The notes: generated by a model not told the origin, from the sequence alone. DNA of 9,035 bases from an uncultured Erysipelotrichaceae bacterium (GCA_934725085.1 CAKVAL010000046.1:1-9035); one strand, 5' to 3'. Shown: positions 1 through 8,271, counted from the first letter of the stretch. Numbers and translations: made by a program.

Positions 1-20
1 CTTTTTTATATTTTTTCATA

Positions 21-72
21 AAAAAAGGCCGTCCAGCCTTAAGTTTTAACACTTAGGTTTTTGGACAGCCCC
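21..72 (-). terminator. Intrinsic terminator of the four-gene operon
   Basis: Read on the minus strand, the outer stem pairs 62-70 with 27-35: nine base pairs including one G-U. An inner stem pairs 51-57 with 37-44, with one bulge and a short loop. A run of six U (26 to 21) follows directly. It lies 13 nt past the stop codon of the patatin gene. On the plus strand the same arms have one C-A mismatch and are followed by a shorter T run, so weak bidirectional action is possible. Confidence 0.85.
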
Positions 73-84
73 TTTTTATAATGC

Positions 85-990
85 TTAACTTTTTAAGAAT
101 TCCTTGATTTCATCAAAATGACTCATCGCATCAAAGTAACCTAGATAATATAAATCACTTAACTTATCCAAGTCTTTTTCAAGTCTTGTGATTGTAACAG
201 GTCTACTTGGTGTTAAACTATAGACTTTCTTTTGTAGGACAAGTTGATCAATTAAATCACAGTCCTCATTGTATCCTGTATTGGCATTCATATAGCTTTC
301 CACAAAGTTTGGATAATCAGCATATTGTTTCTTAACAATTTCAACTTCTTTGCCTACCGGTTTACGGCGATAATCCGATTGTCTTGTACCGATAAAGATT
401 ATCTTATCATTCTTATCTTCAATAGCTTTTCTAATTGGAATCTTTGTCGCAATACCACCGTCTAAGTATTTATTACCATTAATTTCTACCATCTTAGAAA
501 TAATCGGAAGGCTTGCTGAAGCTTTAATTGCTTCATAGAAGATTTCTCTTCCTTCTTTATTAGTAAAATAATCCGCCTTACCAGTTTCCACATTTGTCGC
601 AACAATATTAAGGTTACGATCACCCTTGAATATTTTTTCTTCGTTTAAGGGATAAATCTCTGCCAAGTCTTCAAACATGAATCTAAAGCCAATCAAACTA
701 CCTGATTCACGGAAGGCTTTTAGGCCTACATATCTTTTTTCGTTTCTAAATTCTAAAATAAGTAGTGCACTTCTGCCAAAAGCACCAGCAATATAGTTAG
801 TAGCCGTTAAAGCACCAGCTGAGACACCATAACAAGTTTTGATATTAAGATTATGTTCCATGAAATAATCAAGCACACCAGCCGTATAAATGCCTCTAAA
901 GGCACCACCCTCAAGTACTAGACAGCCTGGAGTAATATCTCCATCAAAGTACTTAACTTTTAAATTATTTATATTTTTAAATTCTGCCAT
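85..990 (-). CDS. Patatin-like phospholipase family protein (YjjU/RssA-like)
   Basis: Predicted serine lipid acyl hydrolase of 301 aa, soluble, with no signal peptide or clear membrane segment. The family signatures are present in order. The oxyanion-hole loop GGAFRG is at residues 28-33, the nucleophile elbow GVSAG at 55-59 (Ser57), the conserved ASASLPI stretch at 157-163, and the catalytic Asp motif DGG at 177-179. Together Ser57 and Asp177 form a complete dyad, so the enzyme should be active. The substrate cannot be read from sequence; members cleave phospholipids or other acyl esters. It is the last gene of the operon. Its ATG lies inside the 3' end of the deaminase/SLOG gene (14 nt overlap, different frame), with AGAAAGG about 9 nt upstream, which suggests translational coupling. 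Patatins serve in lipid turnover, and some act as effectors in nucleotide-triggered immunity (CapV in CBASS). This one looks like the common small cytosolic type, so an effector role is only inference. Confidence 0.9.
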   Translation of the reverse strand: MAEFKNINNLKVKYFDGDITPGCLVLEGGAFRGIYTAGVLDYFMEHNLNIKTCYGVSAGALTATNYIAGAFGRSALLILEFRNEKRYVGLKAFRESGSLIGFRFMFEDLAEIYPLNEEKIFKGDRNLNIVATNVETGKADYFTNKEGREIFYEAIKASASLPIISKMVEINGNKYLDGGIATKIPIRKAIEDKNDKIIFIGTRQSDYRRKPVGKEVEIVKKQYADYPNFVESYMNANTGYNEDCDLIDQLVLQKKVYSLTPSRPVTITRLEKDLDKLSDLYYLGYFDAMSHFDEIKEFLKS

Positions 991-3445
991 TTTCTCTAGC
1001 CTTTCTTTTAAATTTTTTAATCATTATTTTTATATCAAGACTATTATAATAAATATTCACATAACCTATTAAAGACATCGCCTTAGCTTTTAAAATCTCT
1101 GAATCACCAGAAACATAAATTAAAGCTTTAGCCTTACCATTTTTAGCTTCTTGGATTAAATTAGCACAAGCCGAATTGCCATCAATTGCCAAAACGATAG
1201 ATGGTCGTCTTTCAAATATTTCATAATTAAATGACTTATAAATGCCCATTCCTAGGTTTTCGGTAGATACAACACAATAAATATTGGTCTTTTCAATCTT
1301 TTTAATCTCTTTTGAAGTAAGAGAATGAGGGACGATGGCATAGATTTCAAAACCCCTATTATGGTCAATCAAATATTTCTCATAGCCACTAATCTTATGT
1401 CCTACCACAAAATAGAATTTCTTAGGATCTAGTGAATATAATAATTCATCTAACATATCCAATTGGAAATTATCTAATTTAACACTACGATTGTCTTGAT
1501 TAAAGCTACCTCCAGCTAAGATGATTGGCATCTTATCAAGCGGAAAGTCTTTAATTCTAGCTTTTAAAGCATCCGTAGATAGATAAATATCTTTATTTTC
1601 ATAAGCTAGATTAATAGATTCGGATTTATTGATTTCAATTAAGTCTTTGATATATTCACCAATATCCTTGTTTTCAGGATTAAATAGTTTAGTCTTTCTA
1701 TCGAATGATTTTTCACTATCTTTGATTATTTTATCTTCAGTAGCACACATTAATTTAAAATCATCAGAATCTAATTTTAATAAAGATCTTAGAGCTAATT
1801 CTTCATCAAGTGAATTAGTTCCATAAATTCCACAACCATCAGACCCTTGAACGGCACTAACACCATTTTTTAGGAATTCTTTAATTGGATGGGCATCTAA
1901 AACAGTTAGATTATTTAATCTAACATTGGAAGTTAATTGGAATTCAAGGATTACATTATTTTGTTTAAGTTTTCGAATTAAATCCTTACCCTTCTTAGTC
2001 TTTAAACTAGTTGTATAAATACCATGGCCTATACGAAGCTTTGGCATCTTTTGACCCTTGTCCAAAGAATCTAAGACGATATCAACAGCTCTTGTGACAT
2101 TGTCTTTTAAAGAATCATTTTCACCAGCATGGATTCTAATGGTGAAATAAGGATCTGTTTTACTATAGGCTACAAGTTCTCTAATAACCGGTTCTAGTTC
2201 CCCAATATCATTTATTTCTTCGCCAACAAAGTCAGCACCCACAACATACGGGTCCTTACACACAGCCTTTAAGACATCTAGGTTGTTTCTTAGATAGTTA
2301 TCGCTAGTTATCTTATCTTTAACAATAGTTAATGGGATTCTTCTTAAAGCTGCCAAGAATCTTATCTTAACACCAGTTTCTTTATAGGCTAATGGAAGTA
2401 TCTTATGATAAGATTTGATTTCCTTAAGCATTTCTTCATTGCCCTTAACTAGAGTGGTATTAGATATTTCTACATAATTAATGCCCAAGGCCTTATACAT
2501 TCTGGCAATCCATAATAATTTATCTTCTAATAAAGTATTATCTTTATAATCAGGATTTGATGCATCTAGTAACATTTTATTTAAATATCTTGATACATCT
2601 TTATCTTGTATCTTGTCGATATTTTTAAGAGTAATCTTTTTATCTGAATCTACGCCCTTGGCAAAGACATAACGATACAAATATAGCTTTTCAAGGTTGG
2701 TGAAAACAGCTTGGCCATCTTTTAAAATTGATAAAGAAACTCTTATCTTGTTGATGTTGTAAGCTGCATCTTGATAGTTATTTAAGATTAAATCAGCAAA
2801 GTTGATAAAAGTATTATCGTCAATCTTGCGATCTAAATATTTACCCACAAGATTCGAGCCCGTAAAATCCTTTGCGACCTTTTCTCTTTTATTTTCCAAC
2901 ATCTTATATTGTCTATCACTCAATTTCAGATTAAGTTTTTTAACATAATAATATGGATACCTAATTTGGTGATAGATACCAAGAGCAATTAAAATATCTG
3001 GATATAAATTAGCGTTCATATGCGTATGAACATCGGTTTTAAACTTAAATTCCTCTTCAATATAAGTTCTAATCAAAACATCATTTAACGCAAGGTCACA
3101 CTTTTTTGTCTGCGACATTAGAGTCTTTGAAATAGCTGGAACTAAGGCTCTAGGTAAAATATTACCTTTAGAGTTAATAACAGCTACTGTTTTATTGTTG
3201 AATTTAAGAATATGAATATGTTTGTTTTCTTCATTAACATAAGTAGGTACCTTTCCTCTTATTTGTAGAAGTCCATCCTCACCTATACTTAAAGGAAGTT
3301 TACAGATACTTGCAAGGTTTCTAATCAAGTTTCCACTTGAATGATTAGGCGTTCTTAAAATATAGTAATAATTATTTTTATCAAGATAAAAGTCAATTAC
3401 TATATCTTTTTCTAAATCCAAATAAAACGTATCAAAGTATTTCAT
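977..3445 (-). CDS. Adenosine deaminase-like metallohydrolase fused to a SLOG/DprA-like domain
   Basis: The protein has 822 aa, more than twice a normal adenosine deaminase (about 340). Residues 1-130 are an N-terminal region I do not recognise. Residues about 135-610 form an adenosine/AMP deaminase-type TIM barrel. It has HTH (His140, His142), GADFVGEE at 403-410, IHAGE with His439 and Glu442, GHG with His474, TSN at 505-507, and GSDGCGIYGT with Asp536. All expected metal and catalytic positions are present. The residue usually Asp after HxH is Asn144, and the second Asp of the usual DD pair is Gly537, so the substrate may differ from adenosine. A long insertion (about 165-320) follows the HxH strand. 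Residues about 637-810 resemble a SLOG Rossmann fold of the DprA type: LAGGS at 643-647, a strand with VGHK at 680-683, then a C-terminal strand-helix-strand around 749-780. The gene starts 1 nt after the transporter stop, with CTAAGG 9 nt before ATG. The deaminase superfamily call is firm; SLOG is moderate; biological role unknown. Confidence 0.8.
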   Translation of the reverse strand: MKYFDTFYLDLEKDIVIDFYLDKNNYYYILRTPNHSSGNLIRNLASICKLPLSIGEDGLLQIRGKVPTYVNEENKHIHILKFNNKTVAVINSKGNILPRALVPAISKTLMSQTKKCDLALNDVLIRTYIEEEFKFKTDVHTHMNANLYPDILIALGIYHQIRYPYYYVKKLNLKLSDRQYKMLENKREKVAKDFTGSNLVGKYLDRKIDDNTFINFADLILNNYQDAAYNINKIRVSLSILKDGQAVFTNLEKLYLYRYVFAKGVDSDKKITLKNIDKIQDKDVSRYLNKMLLDASNPDYKDNTLLEDKLLWIARMYKALGINYVEISNTTLVKGNEEMLKEIKSYHKILPLAYKETGVKIRFLAALRRIPLTIVKDKITSDNYLRNNLDVLKAVCKDPYVVGADFVGEEINDIGELEPVIRELVAYSKTDPYFTIRIHAGENDSLKDNVTRAVDIVLDSLDKGQKMPKLRIGHGIYTTSLKTKKGKDLIRKLKQNNVILEFQLTSNVRLNNLTVLDAHPIKEFLKNGVSAVQGSDGCGIYGTNSLDEELALRSLLKLDSDDFKLMCATEDKIIKDSEKSFDRKTKLFNPENKDIGEYIKDLIEINKSESINLAYENKDIYLSTDALKARIKDFPLDKMPIILAGGSFNQDNRSVKLDNFQLDMLDELLYSLDPKKFYFVVGHKISGYEKYLIDHNRGFEIYAIVPHSLTSKEIKKIEKTNIYCVVSTENLGMGIYKSFNYEIFERRPSIVLAIDGNSACANLIQEAKNGKAKALIYVSGDSEILKAKAMSLIGYVNIYYNSLDIKIMIKKFKRKARENGRI

Positions 3446-3446
3446 A

Positions 3447-4046
3447 TTATTTTGCCTTAGGAAGATTCCACTTATATTTTATCGCTAACATTCTTAATGT
3501 AAATATAACAAAAAAGGTAACTATAATCGATAGGTTATCGTTTATTTTAAACAATAAGAAGGCAGTGATAGAACCTATAATTGCAGCACAAGCATAAAAG
3601 TGTCTTGTGAAGATGGCTAGGTCTATGTGGGCAAAAATATCTCTTAAAGCGCCGCCGCCTACTGCAGTTAAAGTTCCAATGAATACTGATAAGAAGAAAT
3701 TGTTGTAGGCTAGTGTTGTTTCAACACCAACTACTGTAAATATTCCAAGTCCTATCGCATCCATAATTTGAATAGATAATTCCGCTTTTTTAAAGTAAGC
3801 TCTAAGTTTTGACTTAAAACATGCCAATGAAAAAACAAAGGCTAATATCAAAGTGATTGGGTTGTTGAAGATTGAAGGCGGATGGATGCCTAAAAGAGTA
3901 TCTCTTAAAATACCACCACCTACTGCAGTGGTTAGACCAAGCATAACAACACCAAAAATATCCATTCTGTTTTCAATGCCTACCATAGCTCCAGAGATGG
4001 CAAAAGCGATGGTTCCAATATATTCTAATAGATTTAAAAATGTCAT
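3447..4046 (-). CDS. UPF0126/TRIC-family small membrane protein (YicG-like transporter)
   Basis: Integral membrane protein of 199 aa made of two homologous halves, as is typical of the UPF0126 family (glycine transporter/TRIC fold). The first half carries FAISGAMVGIENRMD and then GGGILRD at residues 43-49. The second half carries the matching GVET region and GGGALRD at 130-136. Hydrophobic segments span roughly residues 5-25, 29-47, 62-77, 95-113, 116-134, 148-167 and 171-189, consistent with the six or seven helices of the family. Its length is usual for the family. E. coli YicG has been linked to glycine uptake, and other relatives form cation channels; the substrate here is unknown. It begins 2 nt after the stop of the coiled-coil gene, with only a weak AAAAAGA-like ribosome site, so translation probably depends on the upstream gene. 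The family call is secure; its link to the neighbours is not understood. Confidence 0.92.
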   Translation of the reverse strand: MTFLNLLEYIGTIAFAISGAMVGIENRMDIFGVVMLGLTTAVGGGILRDTLLGIHPPSIFNNPITLILAFVFSLACFKSKLRAYFKKAELSIQIMDAIGLGIFTVVGVETTLAYNNFFLSVFIGTLTAVGGGALRDIFAHIDLAIFTRHFYACAAIIGSITAFLLFKINDNLSIIVTFFVIFTLRMLAIKYKWNLPKAK

Positions 4047-4048
4047 AA

Positions 4049-7000
4049 TTAATTCTTTTTAAAGATAGTTGCAACCTTATTATTCATAACATCAACTTGT
4101 TTACGACGATTATTATTATCGTTAACTAAAGAATTGTAGTAATCATCTATTTCTTGCATCTTATTTGTAAAAATAGTAATTACCGCAAAACGTTTCATGT
4201 CGATTTCATCATTAATCACATTGAATTTTTGATTAATCTCGTCGATCTTCTTGTTGATTGTATCGATATCATTTGTGACATATGATGTTTCTTCTAATTC
4301 CGCTTCTTGTTCACTTAAGAAATTTTGATTTTCTCTATCAATGCTTTCAAGATGCATCTTTTCAAGAACTTCTTTATCTTCATTGAATTTATTTTCAAGT
4401 TCAGCTAAGCGTTCTTCATATAAAGCTTTCTCTTCATCAATATTCTTAATGTTTAAATCTATTTTGTATCTTAAGTTAGCTTGTCTTTCTTTTTCCTTAA
4501 CTATTAATTCCTCGTACTTATCACTAATTTCTTTGATTTGTGATTCATAAGTATTTGTGATAGTTCCTTTAGAATTAACATTTTCTTCGAATTCCTTGGC
4601 GATTTGTTCAAGCTTGTCTTTCTTATATTCATTAAGCATCGAAACAGCTTCTTGATGAGTGTTGTTTAATTCATCAATCTTTTCTTTGAATTCAGAAGCT
4701 AAAATTAACATGATGTCTTCTTTTTGATCATTCTCGTTTTTCAACACAAAAGGTCTAACTTTAACAAGTTCGTCATAAGTATCGAAGGCATTAACTAGTT
4801 CTTTTTTAATATCATTAACTTTTTTAGCGAATGTATCGTTTAATTCATTCTGTTTAATAACGATATTAGCGATTTCTTCTTTTAGATTATTGATATAAGC
4901 ACTAGTCTGATTCTTTAATTCCTCAAATTTTTGATTTTGTTCATCAACATAGTTTTCATAGCCCTTATTCGCGTCATCAAAGTCTCTAGCTAATTGGTAA
5001 CGTTTTTCAATTAGTTCTTTCTTGGTGTTATGAAGGTTATTTAATGTTGACTTGTTATTTTCTCTTAATTCCTTAAGAGCCTTATCGTAATTACTCTTTA
5101 AAAGTTCTGTTTCTAAATCATTTTCTTTTTGTTTAGCTTGGATTAGATTTTGCCACTCACCTCTTTTTAGTACAGCTTCGTTTTCTGCATTGTTTAATTC
5201 ATCAGCGGTTTCTCTAGTACGCGCAAGTTGTAACTTGTAAGATGCAGTATATTCATTTTCAAGTCTATTTTTTCGGTTCTTGATATCAGTTAAAAGGTCA
5301 GCACATTCGATCTTTAAAAGTTCTAGTTCTTTTTCCTTATTAGATATCTCAATATTGTTTTCTTGAACATAATTATCTTCTTGATGTTTTAAGTCAAGTT
5401 TCTTAATATTGAATTCATCTTTATAGTAAGTCATGACTTCTTTTATTTCGTCATCATTTACATTCGTAATATAAGCTAGTTCGTTATCTAAAGCTTCTTT
5501 GAATTCTTTAATTTCTTTTAGCTTGTTATCTAAATTATTTTTATAAATATTTAATTGATCTTGATGATTGTTTTCTAATTCTACTAGCTTTTTCTTTTCT
5601 TCGGCTAATTTGTCAAGTAATGAAACTTTTATTTCTTGATTTTCATCTTTAAACTTAGCGATTTCTTCGTCTTTTTCCTTCTTCTTTTCATCCAAAATTG
5701 AGATTACAGAAGTGAGAGTTGATTCTCTATCAGCATTTGAAATAGTTAAATCATTAAGGATCTTTTCTTCTTTTTTCTTTCTATTTATGAATTCATCAGT
5801 TATTTTAGCTTGTTTATTTTCATAATTAGTCTTTAAAGTTTCTAAAGATTCTTCTTTTTTCTTATCAAGTTCAACTAAAAAGGCATTGAAGTTAGCTTCT
5901 TCAACATTAAGTTCATCTTTTAAAGCTTGGATGTTCTTTAATAAGTCACTTCTAGTGCTTTGTAGCTTTGCTACATCAGCATTAAAATTATCTTCAAGTT
6001 CGATATTATTGGCTTCAATAAAAGCTTTTTCTTTTTCAAATTTAGCCTTTTCATCTTCTTCTTGTTTATTTAAAGAAGTAAGTTTTTCTTGGTGTTGGTT
6101 TGTAAGATATTCGATTCTTTGTTCAAAAGATTTTTGTAGTCTTTCAATATCTGCATGATAATCAGCTTCAAGTTCTTGATCTTTCTTTTTAAATTCAGTT
6201 TCAATTTCAGCAACCGTTTCATCATATTTGGCTTTTAAATCTTCTTTTTTCTTAGCTAAATCTGCAAGCAATTTTTCATTTTCTTCTTTAGCCTTTACAG
6301 AAGTTACATTAACAAGGGTATCGATCTTTTCTTGAATAACTTGGATGTTATTGTTGATTCTTTGTTTCTCTTCTTCAAATCTGTTCTTAAGATTTTCTTT
6401 TTCAGCATCTGAATTGGAAACATATGTTTCAATGCTTGCTTGAATGGCTGCAATTTTAATGTTAAGACTGTCGATTTTATCATTAACCGCATTCTTGCTG
6501 TTTAAAATGGTTTCGATAATCGCATCGTTTTCTGTCTTATATTCATCAATTTTCTGTTTATATTCATTCTCTTTTATTTCAAGAGAGTTTAAATATTCAT
6601 CGTTTAATTCTTTTATCTTGTTTTTTAAATCATCGATTTTTTGTTTATAGTCTTTGCTTAGGGCTGTATATTTATTTTCTAATTCCTCATTATCATTCTT
6701 TAAAAGTCCGATGGCCTGTTGAGCTTGATTAAAACGATCGTTATAGCGATCTAATAAATAAGTTTTTCTTTTTTCAAATTCAGCTTTTTCAATTTCGACC
6801 TTTTGTTTAAGAACTTGTAATTCTTTCTCATGATTTTCTTTCTCATTAAGATACTTTTGGTCTAAATTTTCTACAAATTCTGAGAATTGTTTTTTAAAAT
6901 CTTCACTTTTGTTTTTTAATTGTTCTTCTAGATTGTCTAGAGTTGTTTTTTCTTTATTTGTAAGAACACTAGCCAATTCATTTAATTCAGCTAAAGTCTT

Positions 7001-7951
7001 AGCATATTTTTCTTCTGCTGTGATTCTAATGTTTGTTTCTTCATCTTTTTTAAGAGACAAAGTATTTTTAATTTTTTCATTCTCACTATTTAATATAGAA
7101 ATTTCATTTTCATAAACAGTTTGAAGTCTTTGGAATTCTAAATCATTGTTAGTTTTTAAATCTTCCTTGGTTTTTAATAGTTGCTCTTTTTTAAAGCTCA
7201 AGGCATCGTAATCTTTTTCTAAACGTAATAGCTCTTCTTTTTTTGCATTTAGTTTTTCAGTTTGAGCTTTAATAATTTCGGCTTCTTTTTCTTTATTAGC
7301 AGCTTCGATTTTAGCTAGCGCTTCATCTTGACTAATTTTATTCTTTTCTATTTCTTTTTCTAGAGATTTAATTTCTTGATTATATGAGTCTTTTATTTCT
7401 TCTATTTTTTTAGTTTTATCATTCTTTTCTTGTTTAAGACTTATAATTTCACGGTTTGTTTCATTGTCAAAATTAGCAGCTTTAATATTGAATGCTTCGT
7501 TTTGTTGATCTCTTTGTTTTTTTAGCTCTTCCAATTGTTGTTCATAAGAAAGGCGTAGTGCTTCACTATCACTAAATTCTTTTTCAATACCATCACTATA
7601 TTTATTTATATAAGTATTTTTTAATTTGTCCTTCTTAGCATCCAATTGAGACATCTTTTTGTCAGAACTAGATTTTAAAGTACTTATCTTTTTATCAGCA
7701 GAAGCAAGTTGAGTATTTAATTTTTCTTGTTCTTTTAATAAAAAATCTTTTGAAGTAGTATGTTTGTTTTTTAATTTATCAATTCTTTCGTTATGAAAAA
7801 ATTTTATTTCTTTATTTTCGTTATTAATTGAAGCAATATCACTTCTAAGTTCTTTGTTGGCGTTTCTTGTTTCGCTAATCTTAGTATTTACCGCATCAAT
7901 AGTAGTATTTTCGTTGTTTTGTTTACTGAATAAATTAGTGCTTTTTCTCAT
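4049..7951 (-). CDS. Giant coiled-coil protein, function unknown
   Basis: This 1300-residue protein is almost wholly predicted coiled coil. It is dominated by Glu, Lys, Asn, Asp, Leu and Ile in heptad-like spacing. By eye it contains one proline (residue 1067, in VRPF), one Trp, one Cys and only about five Gly. I see no Walker A or B motif, ABC signature, signal peptide, membrane segment or C-terminal anchor. It is therefore not an SMC or Rad50 ATPase by itself, though searches would drift to SMC and myosin tails through composition. A short non-helical start (about residues 1-17) and a basic C-terminus (ending IFKKN) flank the rod. It is the first gene of the operon, with a strong AGAGGG ribosome site 7 nt before ATG, so it is likely the best translated of the four. 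A structural, scaffolding or tethering role is inferred from shape alone. Confidence 0.85.
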   Translation of the reverse strand: MRKSTNLFSKQNNENTTIDAVNTKISETRNANKELRSDIASINNENKEIKFFHNERIDKLKNKHTTSKDFLLKEQEKLNTQLASADKKISTLKSSSDKKMSQLDAKKDKLKNTYINKYSDGIEKEFSDSEALRLSYEQQLEELKKQRDQQNEAFNIKAANFDNETNREIISLKQEKNDKTKKIEEIKDSYNQEIKSLEKEIEKNKISQDEALAKIEAANKEKEAEIIKAQTEKLNAKKEELLRLEKDYDALSFKKEQLLKTKEDLKTNNDLEFQRLQTVYENEISILNSENEKIKNTLSLKKDEETNIRITAEEKYAKTLAELNELASVLTNKEKTTLDNLEEQLKNKSEDFKKQFSEFVENLDQKYLNEKENHEKELQVLKQKVEIEKAEFEKRKTYLLDRYNDRFNQAQQAIGLLKNDNEELENKYTALSKDYKQKIDDLKNKIKELNDEYLNSLEIKENEYKQKIDEYKTENDAIIETILNSKNAVNDKIDSLNIKIAAIQASIETYVSNSDAEKENLKNRFEEEKQRINNNIQVIQEKIDTLVNVTSVKAKEENEKLLADLAKKKEDLKAKYDETVAEIETEFKKKDQELEADYHADIERLQKSFEQRIEYLTNQHQEKLTSLNKQEEDEKAKFEKEKAFIEANNIELEDNFNADVAKLQSTRSDLLKNIQALKDELNVEEANFNAFLVELDKKKEESLETLKTNYENKQAKITDEFINRKKKEEKILNDLTISNADRESTLTSVISILDEKKKEKDEEIAKFKDENQEIKVSLLDKLAEEKKKLVELENNHQDQLNIYKNNLDNKLKEIKEFKEALDNELAYITNVNDDEIKEVMTYYKDEFNIKKLDLKHQEDNYVQENNIEISNKEKELELLKIECADLLTDIKNRKNRLENEYTASYKLQLARTRETADELNNAENEAVLKRGEWQNLIQAKQKENDLETELLKSNYDKALKELRENNKSTLNNLHNTKKELIEKRYQLARDFDDANKGYENYVDEQNQKFEELKNQTSAYINNLKEEIANIVIKQNELNDTFAKKVNDIKKELVNAFDTYDELVKVRPFVLKNENDQKEDIMLILASEFKEKIDELNNTHQEAVSMLNEYKKDKLEQIAKEFEENVNSKGTITNTYESQIKEISDKYEELIVKEKERQANLRYKIDLNIKNIDEEKALYEERLAELENKFNEDKEVLEKMHLESIDRENQNFLSEQEAELEETSYVTNDIDTINKKIDEINQKFNVINDEIDMKRFAVITIFTNKMQEIDDYYNSLVNDNNNRRKQVDVMNNKVATIFKKN

Positions 7952-7958
7952 AAATCTG

Positions 7959-7964
7959 CCCTCT
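7959..7964 (-). promoter_or_regulatory. Ribosome binding site of the coiled-coil gene
   Basis: AGAGGG on the minus strand, 7 nt before the ATG at 7951. It is the best Shine-Dalgarno match in the operon; the downstream genes have only AAGG-type or AAAGA-type sites. It fixes the start of the 1300-residue protein. Confidence 0.8.
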
Positions 7965-7996
7965 ATTAAAAAAAGAAATAGGTATTTCCTGATAAA

Positions 7997-8025
7997 ATTA
8001 TACTGTTTTTATAAATATTAAACAA
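7997..8025 (-). promoter_or_regulatory. Sigma-A-type promoter of the four-gene operon
   Basis: On the minus strand the -35 box TTGTTT (8025-8020) is followed after 17 bp by a perfect -10 box TATAAT (8002-7997). The predicted start is near 7990, giving a leader of about 39 nt to the ATG at 7951. No riboswitch-like or attenuator structure is evident in that leader. No comparable promoter was noticed at the junctions between the four genes. Confidence 0.8.
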
Positions 8026-8033
8026 ATTTTGTA

Positions 8034-8062
8034 TTGCATTTTGTAAAAGTTTCTAGTATGAT
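8034..8062 (+). promoter_or_regulatory. Promoter of the tRNA array
   Basis: The -35 box TTGCAT (8034-8039), a 17 bp spacer and the -10 box TATGAT (8057-8062) give a start near 8069, about 15 nt before the Cys tRNA. It is back to back with the operon promoter, with 8 bp between the two -35 boxes. Confidence 0.75.
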
Positions 8063-8083
8063 AATAAAGCGCAGTGATGAAGT

Positions 8084-8157
8084 GGTTCCTTAGCCAAGTG
8101 GTAAGGCAATAGACTGCAACTCTGTGATCGCCGGTTCGAATCTGGCAGGAACCTCCA
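8084..8157 (+). tRNA. tRNA-Cys(GCA)
   Basis: Full cloverleaf of 74 nt. The acceptor stem GGTTCCT pairs with AGGAACC (8147-8153). The anticodon GCA is at 8116-8118 in a regular 7-nt loop, and the T loop is TTCGAAT. The discriminator is U (8154), as expected for Cys, and CCA is encoded at 8155-8157. It is the first gene of the array. Confidence 0.97.
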
Positions 8158-8163
8158 TTTAGT

Positions 8164-8249
8164 GGGGATGTGGCGGAATGGTAGACGCGAGGGACTTAAA
8201 ATCCCTTGGTAGCAATACTGTGAGGGTTCAACTCCCTCCATCCCCACCA
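8164..8249 (+). tRNA. tRNA-Leu(TAA)
   Basis: Class II tRNA of 86 nt with a long variable arm (about 8207-8221). The acceptor GGGGATG pairs perfectly with CATCCCC (8239-8245). The anticodon TAA is at 8197-8199, the T stem GAGGG/CCCTC is perfect, the discriminator is A and CCA is encoded. It lies 6 nt after tRNA-Cys. Confidence 0.97.
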
Positions 8250-8271
8250 CTAAACAGCGTAAACAAAATGT

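Noticed and set aside
977..3445. Direct identification as RADAR RdrB
   Set aside because: There is no RdrA-type ATPase partner in the window, and a SLOG-like C-terminal domain is not something I know RdrB to have; only the deaminase superfamily is supported.
4341..7115. Several plus-strand open frames of 62-90 codons rich in Ser, Phe and Leu
   Set aside because: They are the reverse strand of the Glu/Lys-rich coiled-coil gene, with no ribosome sites, and their composition follows from the opposite strand.
4049..7951. SMC/Rad50-like ATPase
   Set aside because: No Walker A, Walker B or ABC signature is present at either end; the resemblance is compositional coiled coil only.
85..7951. Use of UGA as Trp (Mycoplasma code)
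   Set aside because: All four genes are full length under the standard code and end in TAA, and the Trp codon checked is TGG.
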